Positions 1 to 7,963 of a DNA stretch of 33,384 nucleotides are shown here, one piece after another; position 1 is the first letter of the stretch, and every line of letters starts with the position of its first letter. The position numbers were made by a program, and so were the translations under genes. Origin of the DNA: Pseudomonadota bacterium (GTDB taxonomy: Bacteria > Pseudomonadota > Alphaproteobacteria > CACIAM-22H2); the NCBI GenBank assembly GCA_016201015.1, contig JACQDQ010000066.1, positions 1 to 33,384 of the forward strand, read 5' to 3'. The notes beneath the pieces were generated by a model. The model did no database searches. It was given only the letters and a program-made list of their open reading frames with translations, and had not been told where the DNA came from.

Positions 1-70
1 CCGAGCGCGCGACGATGCGCGCCTCGCGTGGCCCTTCCTGAACTCGATCCTGAGGCATTTCCTGGTTCAC
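1..70 (-). CDS. N-terminal fragment of an unidentified protein, cut by the left window edge
   Basis: Reading leftward, an open frame begins 12 bases after the stop of the permease gene and runs off the window. It can start at GTG (base 70, reading MNQEMPQDRVQEG) or at ATG (base 58, reading MPQDRVQEG). Neither start has a well-placed ribosome binding site; AGGAA lies too close to the ATG. About 20 residues are visible, with no recognisable domain. The tight spacing suggests it is the next gene of the same minus-strand transport operon, perhaps an enzyme acting on the imported compound. The function cannot be assigned. Confidence 0.45.
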   Translation of the reverse strand, partial: MNQEMPQDRVQEGPREARIVARS

Positions 71-82
71 TCTTTGGCCGAA

Positions 83-916
83 CTAGACTACCGCCGGCGC
101 GTGCCAGCGCACGACCAAACGCTCGATCACCGTGATTGCGAAGAAGAACGCCACCGAGAAGCACGAGCCGACGATCACGGTGGCGTAGAGCAGCGCCGAA
201 TCGAAGGCGTACATGGCCTGGATGATCAAGGCGCCGATACCGTAGCTCGAGCCGATCCATTCGCCGACGATGGCGCCGATCACCGCGGTGGACGCGGCTA
301 TCTTCAGTGCCGAGAACAGATAGGGCAGCGAGTTCTGCAGTCGCAGCTTGAAGAAGATTTCGGTCTTACTGGCCGACAGCACGCGCATCAGCTCCATGGC
401 CTGCGGGTTCACGGCTTCGAGGCCGCGCACCATGTTGACCAGGGTCGGGAAGAAGCAGATCAGCGCGGCGATGGCGACCTTTGGCTCCATGCCGTTGCCG
501 AGCAGCAGGACGAGGATCGGCGCCTTCGCCACGACCGGGATGGTGTTGATCAGCACAACGATCGGGAAGAAGGCTTCCTCCATCGTCTTTTTGTGCACGA
601 ACACCGTGGCGATCACGATCGCCGTGAAATTGCCGATCAGGAAGCCGAGCATGGCTTCCGTCGCGGTCGGCACGAGGTTGGTCACCAGCATGCCGAATTT
701 TGCGTAGAGGGTCTGCGCGACGGCCAGCGGCGACGGGGCGATGAACGGCGGCACTTCGAGCACGTAGACCAGCGTTGCCCAGACGGCGAGCAAGATGCCC
801 CCTCCGACCATCGGCATCAGGCGGCGCCGCATCGCGACGCGCCGCTTGGCGGCGTGGAAGCGGGCTTCCGCCGCATCCATCGTTGTCGCACCCATCGCGA
901 CGGCGATCTGTGCCAT
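83..916 (-). CDS. ABC transporter permease, SsuC/TauC/nitrate type
   Basis: Inner-membrane permease of a nitrate/sulfonate/taurine-type importer, about 277 residues, normal for the family. A first membrane helix (GGGILLAVWATLVYVLEV, about residue 38) is followed by the family's PPFIAPSPLAVAQTL segment. The cytoplasmic EAA-like loop reads ELMRVLSASKTEIFFKLRLQNSLPYLFSALKIA, and VIGAIVGEWIGSSYGIGALI near residue 220 is typical of the family. The ORF track starts at a TTG (base 919), but the ATG at 916 forms a TGATG junction with the ATPase stop, which argues for translational coupling and for the ATG start. It stops with TAG. It should partner with the ATPase and binding protein directly upstream. 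Substrate is not readable from sequence; organic sulfonates, thiamin precursors or aromatic acids are all carried by this family. Confidence 0.9.
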   Translation of the reverse strand: MAQIAVAMGATTMDAAEARFHAAKRRVAMRRRLMPMVGGGILLAVWATLVYVLEVPPFIAPSPLAVAQTLYAKFGMLVTNLVPTATEAMLGFLIGNFTAIVIATVFVHKKTMEEAFFPIVVLINTIPVVAKAPILVLLLGNGMEPKVAIAALICFFPTLVNMVRGLEAVNPQAMELMRVLSASKTEIFFKLRLQNSLPYLFSALKIAASTAVIGAIVGEWIGSSYGIGALIIQAMYAFDSALLYATVIVGSCFSVAFFFAITVIERLVVRWHAPAVV

Positions 917-1758
917 CAATGCGCTCCCAACAATTCTCGCATATGCGCTGCGATTTTCATGAACGTCTCGGTCTCGCGCATCGTCAGCTGCCGCTGTCGC
1001 GGCAGGTCGATGGCGACAATGTCGCGAACCCGCCCGGGATTGGCCGCCATCACCATCACCTTCTGGCCGAGAAACACCGCCTCGTAGATCGAATGTGTGA
1101 CGAATAGGATCGTCGTGCTCGTTTCCTGCCAGATGCGCAGCAACTCTTCGTTAAGACGATCGCGCGTGATCTCGTCGAGCGCGCCGAACGGCTCGTCCAT
1201 CAACAGAATCTTCGGGCCGCTGACCAGGGCGCGGGCGATCGACACGCGTTGGCGCATGCCGCCCGACAGCTCGTGCGGATAGGTGTTCTCCCATCCATCC
1301 AGCCCGACCAGCTTCAAGAGCTCGCGCGGCGTCGGCGCCCCCTGCGGCAACGTGCGCCGACCGCCGACCTCGAGTGGCAGCGTGACGTTTTCCAGCGCCG
1401 TGCGCCAGGGCAGCAATGCGGGGTCCTGGAAGACGAAGCCGAGCTTGCGGTTGATGCGCGCCTGCTCGGCGGTGCCGCCGAGCACCGACACGCTGCCGGC
1501 ACTCGGCGGGATAAGGTCCGCAACAACCCGCAACAGCGTCGACTTGCCGCAGCCGGAAGGTCCGAGCAGAGAGAGGAACGATCCTTGCTCCAGCTTCAGC
1601 GAAACGTCTTCGAGCGCCGTGGTCGATCGCCGCTCGCTGACGAAGCGCACCGATATCTTGTTACAGGAAACCGCGGAGGAATCCGCCACAGGAATCCGCC
1701 CGGTGCCTTGCGCCGCCTCGGCCGTTAGTGCCGCGGCAGACGCGACCACGCCTGTCAT
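916..1758 (-). CDS. ABC transporter ATP-binding protein, SsuB/TauB type
   Basis: Cytoplasmic ATPase of 280 residues that powers the adjacent permease. Walker A is GPSGCGKST (about residue 69), the Q-loop lies in [19 protein letters not shown], the ABC signature is [15 protein letters not shown], Walker B is [13 protein letters not shown], and the switch histidine is in [12 protein letters not shown]. The ALLPW and MRQRV wording is characteristic of the nitrate/sulfonate/taurine ATPase group. The first 30 or so residues (alanine-rich, ending before KISVRFV) are longer than usual, so translation may begin further in. It lies 15 bases downstream of the binding-protein gene and overlaps the permease start by one base. 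Confidence 0.92.
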   Translation of the reverse strand: MTGVVASAAALTAEAAQGTGRIPVADSSAVSCNKISVRFVSERRSTTALEDVSLKLEQGSFLSLLGPSGCGKSTLLRVVADLIPPSAGSVSVLGGTAEQARINRKLGFVFQDPALLPWRTALENVTLPLEVGGRRTLPQGAPTPRELLKLVGLDGWENTYPHELSGGMRQRVSIARALVSGPKILLMDEPFGALDEITRDRLNEELLRIWQETSTTILFVTHSIYEAVFLGQKVMVMAANPGRVRDIVAIDLPRQRQLTMRETETFMKIAAHMRELLGAH

Positions 1759-1773
1759 CGTCTCCGGCCCAAT

Positions 1774-2811
1774 TCAGCCGATGCGCGGACGCGCGTTGCC
1801 GGTCTGGTTCAGGATGTCGAGGGTCATGACCTCCTCGACCTTCGGCGTGCGGCGGCTGAATTGGCCAAGCTGCGCGTAAAGATCGATCTGCTCGCCCCAC
1901 ACCTGCGGATCCATCGCGCCCCAGCCATTCGCCTTCGTGTTGGCGTTGAAGGCGTATTCGAGCATCATGTCGGCGGCCTCGCGCTCGTCCGCGCGATTGA
2001 GATTGGGATACTCCTTCACGAGAATATCCACCGCCTTGTCGCGGTTGGCGTGGGCATATTCCCAGCCCTTGGCCGTCGCACGGATGAAGCGGACGAGCGC
2101 ATCGCCCTTCTGCTGGATGGTGCGGACCGTCGCATAATACGGCAGCGCATAAAGGCGGACGCCGGTGTCCCACAGGCGCAAGTCGACTCGCTGGTCGGCA
2201 AACACGCGCAAAGCGGACGTGTTGGTTAGCCAGCCGGTGACGACATCGACTTGCCCGGTCATCACCGGCGACATGTCGGCGCCGATGGTGATGATCTGCA
2301 CCTGGTTTTCCGGGATGTTGTTCTTGGCCAGCAGCGCCCGGAGGAGGATGACCCCGGTCGCCTGAATGCCGACCTTCTTGCCGACGAGGTCGCGGGCATT
2401 GCGGACGGGATTCTTCTTGAGCGAGAAGAAGCAATAGGGGTGCTGCTGCGCGCCGACGGCGATGCAGCGGATCGGGATGTCTTGCGACACCGCCAGCATC
2501 AGCGACGGGCTCGACGATACCTGGCCGAGCTCGAACCGTCCCGATGCGACCACGGCGACGCCGTCGATGTTGGGTCCGCCGGGCTGGATCGCCAGTGCCA
2601 GGCCCTCCTGGTCGTAATAACCGAGCTGCTTGGCGCAGACTTCGCCGAGTTGGTTGCCACCAGTGATCCAGCCAAGCTGCAGATTGACCGTGGTCTTGCC
2701 CTGTGCCCCAGCCGACACCGAAAGCAGGGAGGTGCCGGCAGCAAGCGCCGCCCCGGCCCCCAGCCTCAAGACGTCCCGGCGACCGACATGCGCTGTGCTT
2801 TGCATCGACAT
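1774..2811 (-). CDS. Periplasmic substrate-binding protein, NMT1/THI5-like
   Basis: Solute receptor of the importer encoded by the two following genes, 345 residues. The N-terminus MSMQSTAHVGRRDVLRLGAGAALAAGTSLL has the twin arginine, short hydrophobic core and Ala-rich cleavage region of a Tat signal. The mature part begins TTVNLQLGWITGGNQLGEVCAKQLGYYDQEGLALAIQPGGPNIDG, the classic NMT1/SsuA opening, and later has DLVGKKVGIQATG. The start at 2811 is supported by AAGGGGAG upstream. The leader and folding class are clear; the ligand is not. The gene follows livF by 244 bases, so it may have its own promoter rather than share the Liv transcript. Confidence 0.9.
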   Translation of the reverse strand: MSMQSTAHVGRRDVLRLGAGAALAAGTSLLSVSAGAQGKTTVNLQLGWITGGNQLGEVCAKQLGYYDQEGLALAIQPGGPNIDGVAVVASGRFELGQVSSSPSLMLAVSQDIPIRCIAVGAQQHPYCFFSLKKNPVRNARDLVGKKVGIQATGVILLRALLAKNNIPENQVQIITIGADMSPVMTGQVDVVTGWLTNTSALRVFADQRVDLRLWDTGVRLYALPYYATVRTIQQKGDALVRFIRATAKGWEYAHANRDKAVDILVKEYPNLNRADEREAADMMLEYAFNANTKANGWGAMDPQVWGEQIDLYAQLGQFSRRTPKVEEVMTLDILNQTGNARPRIG

Positions 2812-2938
2812 GTGTGTGCTCCCCTTCTTTTGATTTGCGCCGCGACGAACGGCGATACGGCAGTGTGATTGTCAGATGCCGTCACCGCTTGCGCGACGCG
2901 TGCCTCTATCGTCCAGTCTGGGCAGCGAGGGTGCTCTA

Positions 2939-2960
2939 AGGAAGAACATTTTTTCTTCCT
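2939..2960. promoter_or_regulatory. Inverted repeat AGGAAGAA-N6-TTCTTCCT in the livF to binding-protein gap
   Basis: The 244-base gap 2812-3055 holds no ORF of note. In it lies a perfect 8-base inverted repeat with a 6-base spacer (CATTTT on plus). It sits about 128 bases upstream of the binding-protein start and about 96 bases downstream of livF. On the transcribed (minus) strand no T-run follows, so a standard intrinsic terminator is not supported. An operator for the NMT1-type importer or an RNA hairpin is possible. Confidence 0.35.
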
Positions 2961-3055
2961 ACCCGTTGCCGAATCGGCAGCACGGTGCAAGGCGCAATTT
3001 TTGCTCATGGGCGCCGCTTCTGGCTGCTGCACAGACGATGGCCGACGGCGCCGCG

Positions 3056-3760
3056 TCAGCCGCCGAGATAGGCCTGCTTGACATGCGGATTGTCGATCAT
3101 CTCACGACCGGTGCCGCTTTGCGTCATCCGCCCGGATTCGAGCAGATAGGACCGGTCGCACATCCGCAGCGCGGCAAGCGCATTCTGCTCCACCATCAGC
3201 ACCGTCGTGCCCTCGCCGCGGATCTCCGAGATGATGGCGAAGGTCTGTTCGACGATGGTCGGCGCCAAGCCCAGCGACGGCTCGTCGAACAGCATCAGCT
3301 TGGGGCGCGAGATGAGGGCGCGACCGATGGCCAGCATTTGCTGCTCGCCGCCCGATAGCGTGCCGGCGATCTGTTTTCGGCGCTCCGCCAGTTTCGGGAA
3401 GCGCGCAAACAGCCGATCGAGGTCGCGCACAATTGCCGCCTTGTCGCTGCGCAGATAACATCCCATGTCGAGATTCTCCTGCACGGTCATGTCGGCAAAC
3501 ACGCGCCGTCCCTCGGGGCAGTGGGCGATGCCGAGGGCGAGGATGCGGCGAGCCGAGGCGCGCGTGATCTCCTCGCCGGCGAACACGACGCGCCCCTCGG
3601 CCGGCGGCAACAGGCCGGAGATAGCCTTGAGCGTGGTCGTCTTGCCGGCGCCGTTGGCGCCGATCAAGGTGACGAGTTCGCCCTCCCGCACTTCGAGCGA
3701 AATGTCGCGTATGGCGGTGACCTTGCCGTAGCGGCAGGTGACGCCTTCGATCTTAAGCAC
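3056..3760 (-). CDS. livF: Branched-chain-amino-acid-type ABC ATPase LivF
   Basis: Second ATPase of a Liv-type importer, 234 residues, standard length. Walker A GANGAGKTT (about residue 33), then GIAHCPEGRRVFADMTVQENLDMG, signature LSGGEQQMLAIGRAL, Walker B LMLFDEPSLGLAP, and H-loop region replaced by VLMVEQN as is normal in LivF. It starts at GTG (3760), inside the last codons of livG (8-base overlap), which indicates coupled translation. Cytoplasmic, dimerising with LivG on the LivHM membrane pair. Such importers carry amino acids but also amides, urea, aromatic acids and other small organics, so the substrate is open. Confidence 0.93.
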   Translation of the reverse strand: MLKIEGVTCRYGKVTAIRDISLEVREGELVTLIGANGAGKTTTLKAISGLLPPAEGRVVFAGEEITRASARRILALGIAHCPEGRRVFADMTVQENLDMGCYLRSDKAAIVRDLDRLFARFPKLAERRKQIAGTLSGGEQQMLAIGRALISRPKLMLFDEPSLGLAPTIVEQTFAIISEIRGEGTTVLMVEQNALAALRMCDRSYLLESGRMTQSGTGREMIDNPHVKQAYLGG

Positions 3761-4529
3761 GGGCCGCTCCGCGGCCGAGATAGGCTTCGATCACCTCCGG
3801 GTTGCGCTGGATTTCCGCCGGCGTGCCCTCGGCGATGATGCGGCCGTGATTGAGCACGACGACGCGATAGGACACGCCCATCACCATGCGCATGTCGTGC
3901 TCGACCAGCAGGATGGTGATGCCGCGCTGGCGGATGCGCTTCACCAGTTCCATGAAGCTCGCCGTCTCCGACGGGTTCATCCCCGCCACCGGCTCGTCGA
4001 GCAGCAGCAGGCTTGGCTCGGCGGCAAGCGCGATGGCCACCTCGAGGAGCCGCTGCTCGCCATAGGGCAGGGTCGACGCCAGCTCGCTGCGGCGCGCCGA
4101 CAGGCCGATGAAATCGAGCACGTCCGCGGCGAGAACGCGAAGACGCGCCTCCTCGGCGCGCACGCGCGGGAGATCGAGTAGAATCTCCCACGCATTGCGC
4201 GCGCCGCAGCGATGGAGGCCGATCAAGATGTTGTCGAAGACGCTACAGGCCCCGAATAGGCTCGTCTTTTGAAACGTGCGCACGACACCCAGCCCGGCGA
4301 TCTGATTCGAGCGCAGCCCGGCAAGGTCCCGGCCGCGGTAGACGATGCTGCCGGCCGTTGGCGATAGATATCCGGTGATGACGTTGAATGCCGTGGTCTT
4401 GCCGGCACCGTTGGGGCCGATCAGGCCGACGATCTCGCCCTCGTGAACGCTGAAATTCATATCGACAATGGCGATGAGACCGCCGAAACGGACGGCGATG
4501 TTGCGCGCCTCGAGCACCACCTTCGTCAT
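3753..4529 (-). CDS. livG: Branched-chain-amino-acid-type ABC ATPase LivG
   Basis: First ATPase of the Liv importer, 258 residues from the ATG at 4529 (MTKVVLEARNIAVRFGG). The longer ORF in the track is only an upstream open frame inside livM. Walker A GPNGAGKTT, GLGVVRTFQKTSLF around the Q-loop, a signature region LPYGEQRLLEVAIAL, and Walker B LLLLDEPVAGMNP. The lengthened linker between Q-loop and signature is typical of LivG. It begins 14 bases after the livM stop and overlaps livF by 8 bases. Confidence 0.93.
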   Translation of the reverse strand: MTKVVLEARNIAVRFGGLIAIVDMNFSVHEGEIVGLIGPNGAGKTTAFNVITGYLSPTAGSIVYRGRDLAGLRSNQIAGLGVVRTFQKTSLFGACSVFDNILIGLHRCGARNAWEILLDLPRVRAEEARLRVLAADVLDFIGLSARRSELASTLPYGEQRLLEVAIALAAEPSLLLLDEPVAGMNPSETASFMELVKRIRQRGITILLVEHDMRMVMGVSYRVVVLNHGRIIAEGTPAEIQRNPEVIEAYLGRGAARA

Positions 4530-4543
4530 GTCCGACGCGGCGC

Positions 4544-5605
4544 TCAAGGCGCGGCGCCCGGCGCTGTGTGCAAGCCTGCCATCGTCTTGGATTCCGGATC
4601 GGAGCGGTCCGGCGAGCGTCCGGACCGCCGCCGCCAAAGCGCGGAAATCGCCGGGACGATACCTTGCGGCAGAAACAGCACGATCACCATCATCGCCACG
4701 CCGTAGATGATCCACTGCGCCTCGGGCCTGGCGAACTCGCGCAGCACCTGGGGCAGCATGCCGAAGATGAGGCCGCCGACGATGGGTCCGGCGAGCGTGC
4801 CTTTGCCGCCGGAAATGACCATGATCACCATGGTGACCGTGTAGATGAACAGGAAGATGTCGGGATCGACGATGCGGACGTAATGCGTGTAGAGCCCGCC
4901 GGCCGCACCCGCCATGCCGGCCGACACTGCTGTTGCCAGGACCAGATACCTGGTTACGTCGATGCCGACCGAGGCGGCAAGCGGTTCGTTCTCGCGCAGC
5001 GCGATGAAGGCGCGGCCGGCGCGTGAATGCACCAGGCGATGGATGACGATATAGGAGAGCACCGCGACGCAGAGAATGAGGTAGTAATTCGGGAGCTTGC
5101 GGAGGAACGTCAGCTCCCAGATGCCGGGAATGCCGAGCGTGATCGGCGGAATGTTGTTGAGCGCCATCGGCCCCTCGGTGAGATCGACCCAGTTGAGCGC
5201 GACGAGGCGCATCACCTGCGCGAAGCTAATGGTGACGATGACAAAATAGGCGCCGCGCACCTTGAACGACAACCGGCCGATCGCCCAACCGCACAGCCCG
5301 GCGACGGCGATGCCGCAGACGAAGGCGAACCACACGGGCTTGCGCTCGAAGACGAACACGTAGCTATCGTTGAAGTGCAGGTCGAATCCGAGCGAGACAA
5401 GCGCGCTGGTATAGGCGCCGATGCCGAAGAAGGCGACGTGGCCGAGACTAAGCTGCCCGGTGAAGCCGAGCAGCAGGTTCAGGCTCATCGCCGCTATGGT
5501 GAAAATTCCCGTGTTGATGAGGACATGGAGGAAGTACTGGTCGTGCATCCATTGCGGGACCGAGGCGAGGAAGACGACGAAGAGCCAGGGGAGGAGACGC
5601 CTCAT
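4544..5605 (-). CDS. livM: Branched-chain-amino-acid-type ABC permease LivM
   Basis: Inner-membrane permease, 353 residues from the ATG at 5605 (MRRLLPWLFVVFLASVPQW), normal for LivM. The 541-residue ORF in the track is this gene plus an open frame antisense to nothing and overlapping livH, so the inner start is correct. Hallmarks are NLLLGFTGQLSLGHVAFFGIGAYTSA near residue 50, the cytoplasmic loop GRAFIALRENEPLAASVGIDVTRYLV, and GGKGTLAGPIVGGLIFGMLPQ late in the protein. Multiple hydrophobic helices are evident. The start overlaps the livH stop by four bases (ATGA). Confidence 0.93.
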   Translation of the reverse strand: MRRLLPWLFVVFLASVPQWMHDQYFLHVLINTGIFTIAAMSLNLLLGFTGQLSLGHVAFFGIGAYTSALVSLGFDLHFNDSYVFVFERKPVWFAFVCGIAVAGLCGWAIGRLSFKVRGAYFVIVTISFAQVMRLVALNWVDLTEGPMALNNIPPITLGIPGIWELTFLRKLPNYYLILCVAVLSYIVIHRLVHSRAGRAFIALRENEPLAASVGIDVTRYLVLATAVSAGMAGAAGGLYTHYVRIVDPDIFLFIYTVTMVIMVISGGKGTLAGPIVGGLIFGMLPQVLREFARPEAQWIIYGVAMMVIVLFLPQGIVPAISALWRRRSGRSPDRSDPESKTMAGLHTAPGAAP

Positions 5606-6474
5606 CCGACCCGTTCCTTGCGCGCGAATAGGCCGGTCGGCTTGAAGAACAGCACGACGATGATGAGCAGGAAGCCCATGGCGTCGCGATAACCGGAGGA
5701 GACGTAGCAGGCGCCGAACTCCTCGACCAAGCCGAGGATGAATCCGCCGAGCGTCGCGCCGACGATGTTGCCGAGCCCGCCGAGGATGACGATGGCGAAA
5801 GCCTTGAGCGCGACGAGATCGCCCATCGTCGGATTGACGACGAAGACTGGGCCGAGCAGCGCGCCGGCTGCCGCGGCCAGGCCTGAGCCGAGCGCGAAGG
5901 TGGCCGTGTGGATGGCGTCGATATTGACGCCCATCAGCGACGCGGTCTCGCGATCCTGGAATGTCGCGCGCATCGCCTTGCCGAGCTTGGTCTTGTGGAT
6001 GAGCAGATAGACGCCAACCAGCAGCGCAAGCGCAACCAGGATGACAAAGAGCCGAAGCTCCGCGACCGAGACCGGCCCAATCACCAGCGGCTCGGCTGGA
6101 AATGGATGGCTGACCGACTTGGCCACGCCGCCCCAGAGCAGTTGCTCGCCATTCTGCAGCGCAATCCAAGCGCCGATCATCACGAGCATCGTCGTGTCGA
6201 TGTCGGCGCCGCGCAGCGGCCGCAACAGGATCAGCTCGACCAGCGCACCGAGGACGACGCCGAGAATCACCGCCGCCGCCAGGGATACGTAAAAGTCGAC
6301 TTCGAGCACGGTCGCGAAGCAGAACACCATGTAGGCGCCGAAGGTGTAGAGCTCGCCGTGCGTGAAATTGACGACGCGCATGATGCCGAAGATGAGCGTC
6401 AGGCCGATGCCGAGCAGGGCATAGGTCCCGCCCAATATGAGCCCATTCGCGGCGTGTTGCAGGAACTGATCCAA
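5602..6474 (-). CDS. livH: Branched-chain-amino-acid-type ABC permease LivH
   Basis: Inner-membrane permease, 290 residues. It shows NGLILGGTYALLGIGLTLIFGIMRVVNFTHGELYTFGAYM at the N-terminus, the coupling loop TKLGKAMRATFQDRETASLMGVNID, and AFAIVILGGLGNIVGATLGGFILG, all diagnostic. The start is a TTG at 6474, backed by GAGGAA about ten bases upstream. The 222-base gap to the upstream binding-protein gene (6475-6696) contains no gene. It holds the 8-base element CACAGCGT (6588) and its reverse complement ACGCTGTG (6679), too far apart to mean much on its own. Confidence 0.92.
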   Translation of the reverse strand: MDQFLQHAANGLILGGTYALLGIGLTLIFGIMRVVNFTHGELYTFGAYMVFCFATVLEVDFYVSLAAAVILGVVLGALVELILLRPLRGADIDTTMLVMIGAWIALQNGEQLLWGGVAKSVSHPFPAEPLVIGPVSVAELRLFVILVALALLVGVYLLIHKTKLGKAMRATFQDRETASLMGVNIDAIHTATFALGSGLAAAAGALLGPVFVVNPTMGDLVALKAFAIVILGGLGNIVGATLGGFILGLVEEFGACYVSSGYRDAMGFLLIIVVLFFKPTGLFARKERVG

Positions 6475-6696
6475 GGGGTGTGTTCCTCAGTCTTTCTCAC
6501 ACGGCGCCGCGCCGTCGCGACTGCCGGGCCTGGTGCCGACGCGAAGGCCCCTATCGCGCCGAACGCGCGGCCCGGGCCATCGCCGCACACAGCGTGCCCG
6601 CATCTCGACGTTCTCCGCGAGGGTCCGAATGACGGCCTGAACGGATTTCGCTGGAGAGCCGAGACGCGGGCGCGTGCGACGCTGTGCGGTCCCGCT

Positions 6697-7863
6697 CTAG
6701 GGCAGCGCGACCTTGCCGTTCTTCACCGTCACGATATAGACGTTCGGCACGTTCTGGCCGCTTTCCTGGCCGGCCGGGCCCTGCTTGATGAAGGCGATGT
6801 CGCCGTTGACGCCTTTGACCTTGACGTCCCACAGCGCCTTCTGGATGGCGGCGGGTTCAGCCTTGCCGGCCCCCTTGATCGCGGCCGCGATGGTCATGAT
6901 GCCGTCATAGCCGCGGAAGCCTTCGGTCAGCCCGGCGAAGTCAAAATTGCGCTTCTTCCACTCGGCGACGAATTTCGTCGCCACGTCCGGATTGGGCGCT
7001 GCTTCGGGATACCACGGCGCAAAGAACAGCAGGTGATAGCTTCCATCCGCCGCGGCGCCGGCCTGCTGGATGAGCTGGTCGGGCGACGATGAACCGCCGG
7101 TGGTGATGATGCGTGCCGTGAGGCGCTGTTCCTTGGCCTGCTTCAGGATCAGCGTGATCTGTTCGACGCCAGTCGTGACAAATAGCGTGTCGCCGCCAGA
7201 CGCTTTGATCTTCGCGATCTGGGCGCTGAGGTCGGTCGCTTCGGGTGCCATCACCTCGCCGACGCCAATCTGGACGCCCTGCTGTGCTAAGGCCTTTTTG
7301 AACTCATTGGCGGCACCGAGGCCGAAATCGTTATTGGTCGACAGGAAATCGGCCTTCTTGATCGGCGGATTGAAGGTGCCGAGCTTCTTCGAGAAGGCCA
7401 GCGCCTCCATTTCCGAAGTCGGGCTGATGCGAAAAATCTAGGGATTGCCAGACACCGTGATCTTGCCCGATGAGGACGTCTCTACCAGCATCGGCACGCC
7501 GTATTCGATCAGCTTCGGCATGATTGCCAGCGTGTAGGTGGAACTCCAGGCGCCCATCATGACGGGTACCTTGTCGCGGACGATCAGCTTTTCCGCGGTG
7601 GCAACGGCCTCCGTCGGATTGCTCTTGTTGTCCTCGATGACCAACTCGACCTTCTTGCCGAGCAGACCGCCTTGCTCGTTGAGCACGGCTTCGGCGATGC
7701 GCGCGCCGTTGGTGACGTAGTTTCCGGATGCGGCGACGGCGCCCGTGAGCGGCTGCGTTACGCCGATCTTGACCGTCTGCTGCGCGTCGGCCGTTCCGGC
7801 CAAAGCGACAGCGGCAAAGCCGGCCGCCGTGAGATTTGTTATGAGTTTTGTCCTTATTGTCAT
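6697..7863 (-). pseudogene. Liv-type periplasmic binding protein interrupted by an in-frame TAG
   Basis: A receptor for the Liv importer, 388 codons if read through, a normal length. The first ORF (7863-7438) has a Sec signal peptide ending GTADAQQ, followed by TVKIGVTQPLTGAVAASGNY of periplasmic-binding-protein family 6. It ends at SGNP followed by TAG (7440-7438). The same frame resumes at once with IFRISPTSEMEALAFSKKLGTF and continues to a TAG stop at 6697 after NGKVALP. The sequence on both sides is collinear with the family, so a point change of one codon (TGG, CAG or similar) to TAG explains it. A strong AGAAGGAGG site precedes the start. If real, only a 141-residue fragment is made and the importer lacks its cognate receptor. 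If a base-call error, the gene is intact. The C-terminal part has no obvious independent start site. Confidence 0.85.
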
Positions 7864-7963
7864 CTGAGCCTCCTTCTGGGTGGACGCACAACACTACAGG
7901 CAACGGTAGAATATTCGTAGTCGCTGAGGGCAGCTGGCCGCACATCGCCGCGACTCTCCACCA

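Noticed and set aside
6588-6686. CACAGCGT and ACGCTGTG as a stem in the livK to livH gap
   Set aside because: The arms are 83 bases apart and only 8 long, which is expected by chance often enough in GC-rich DNA.
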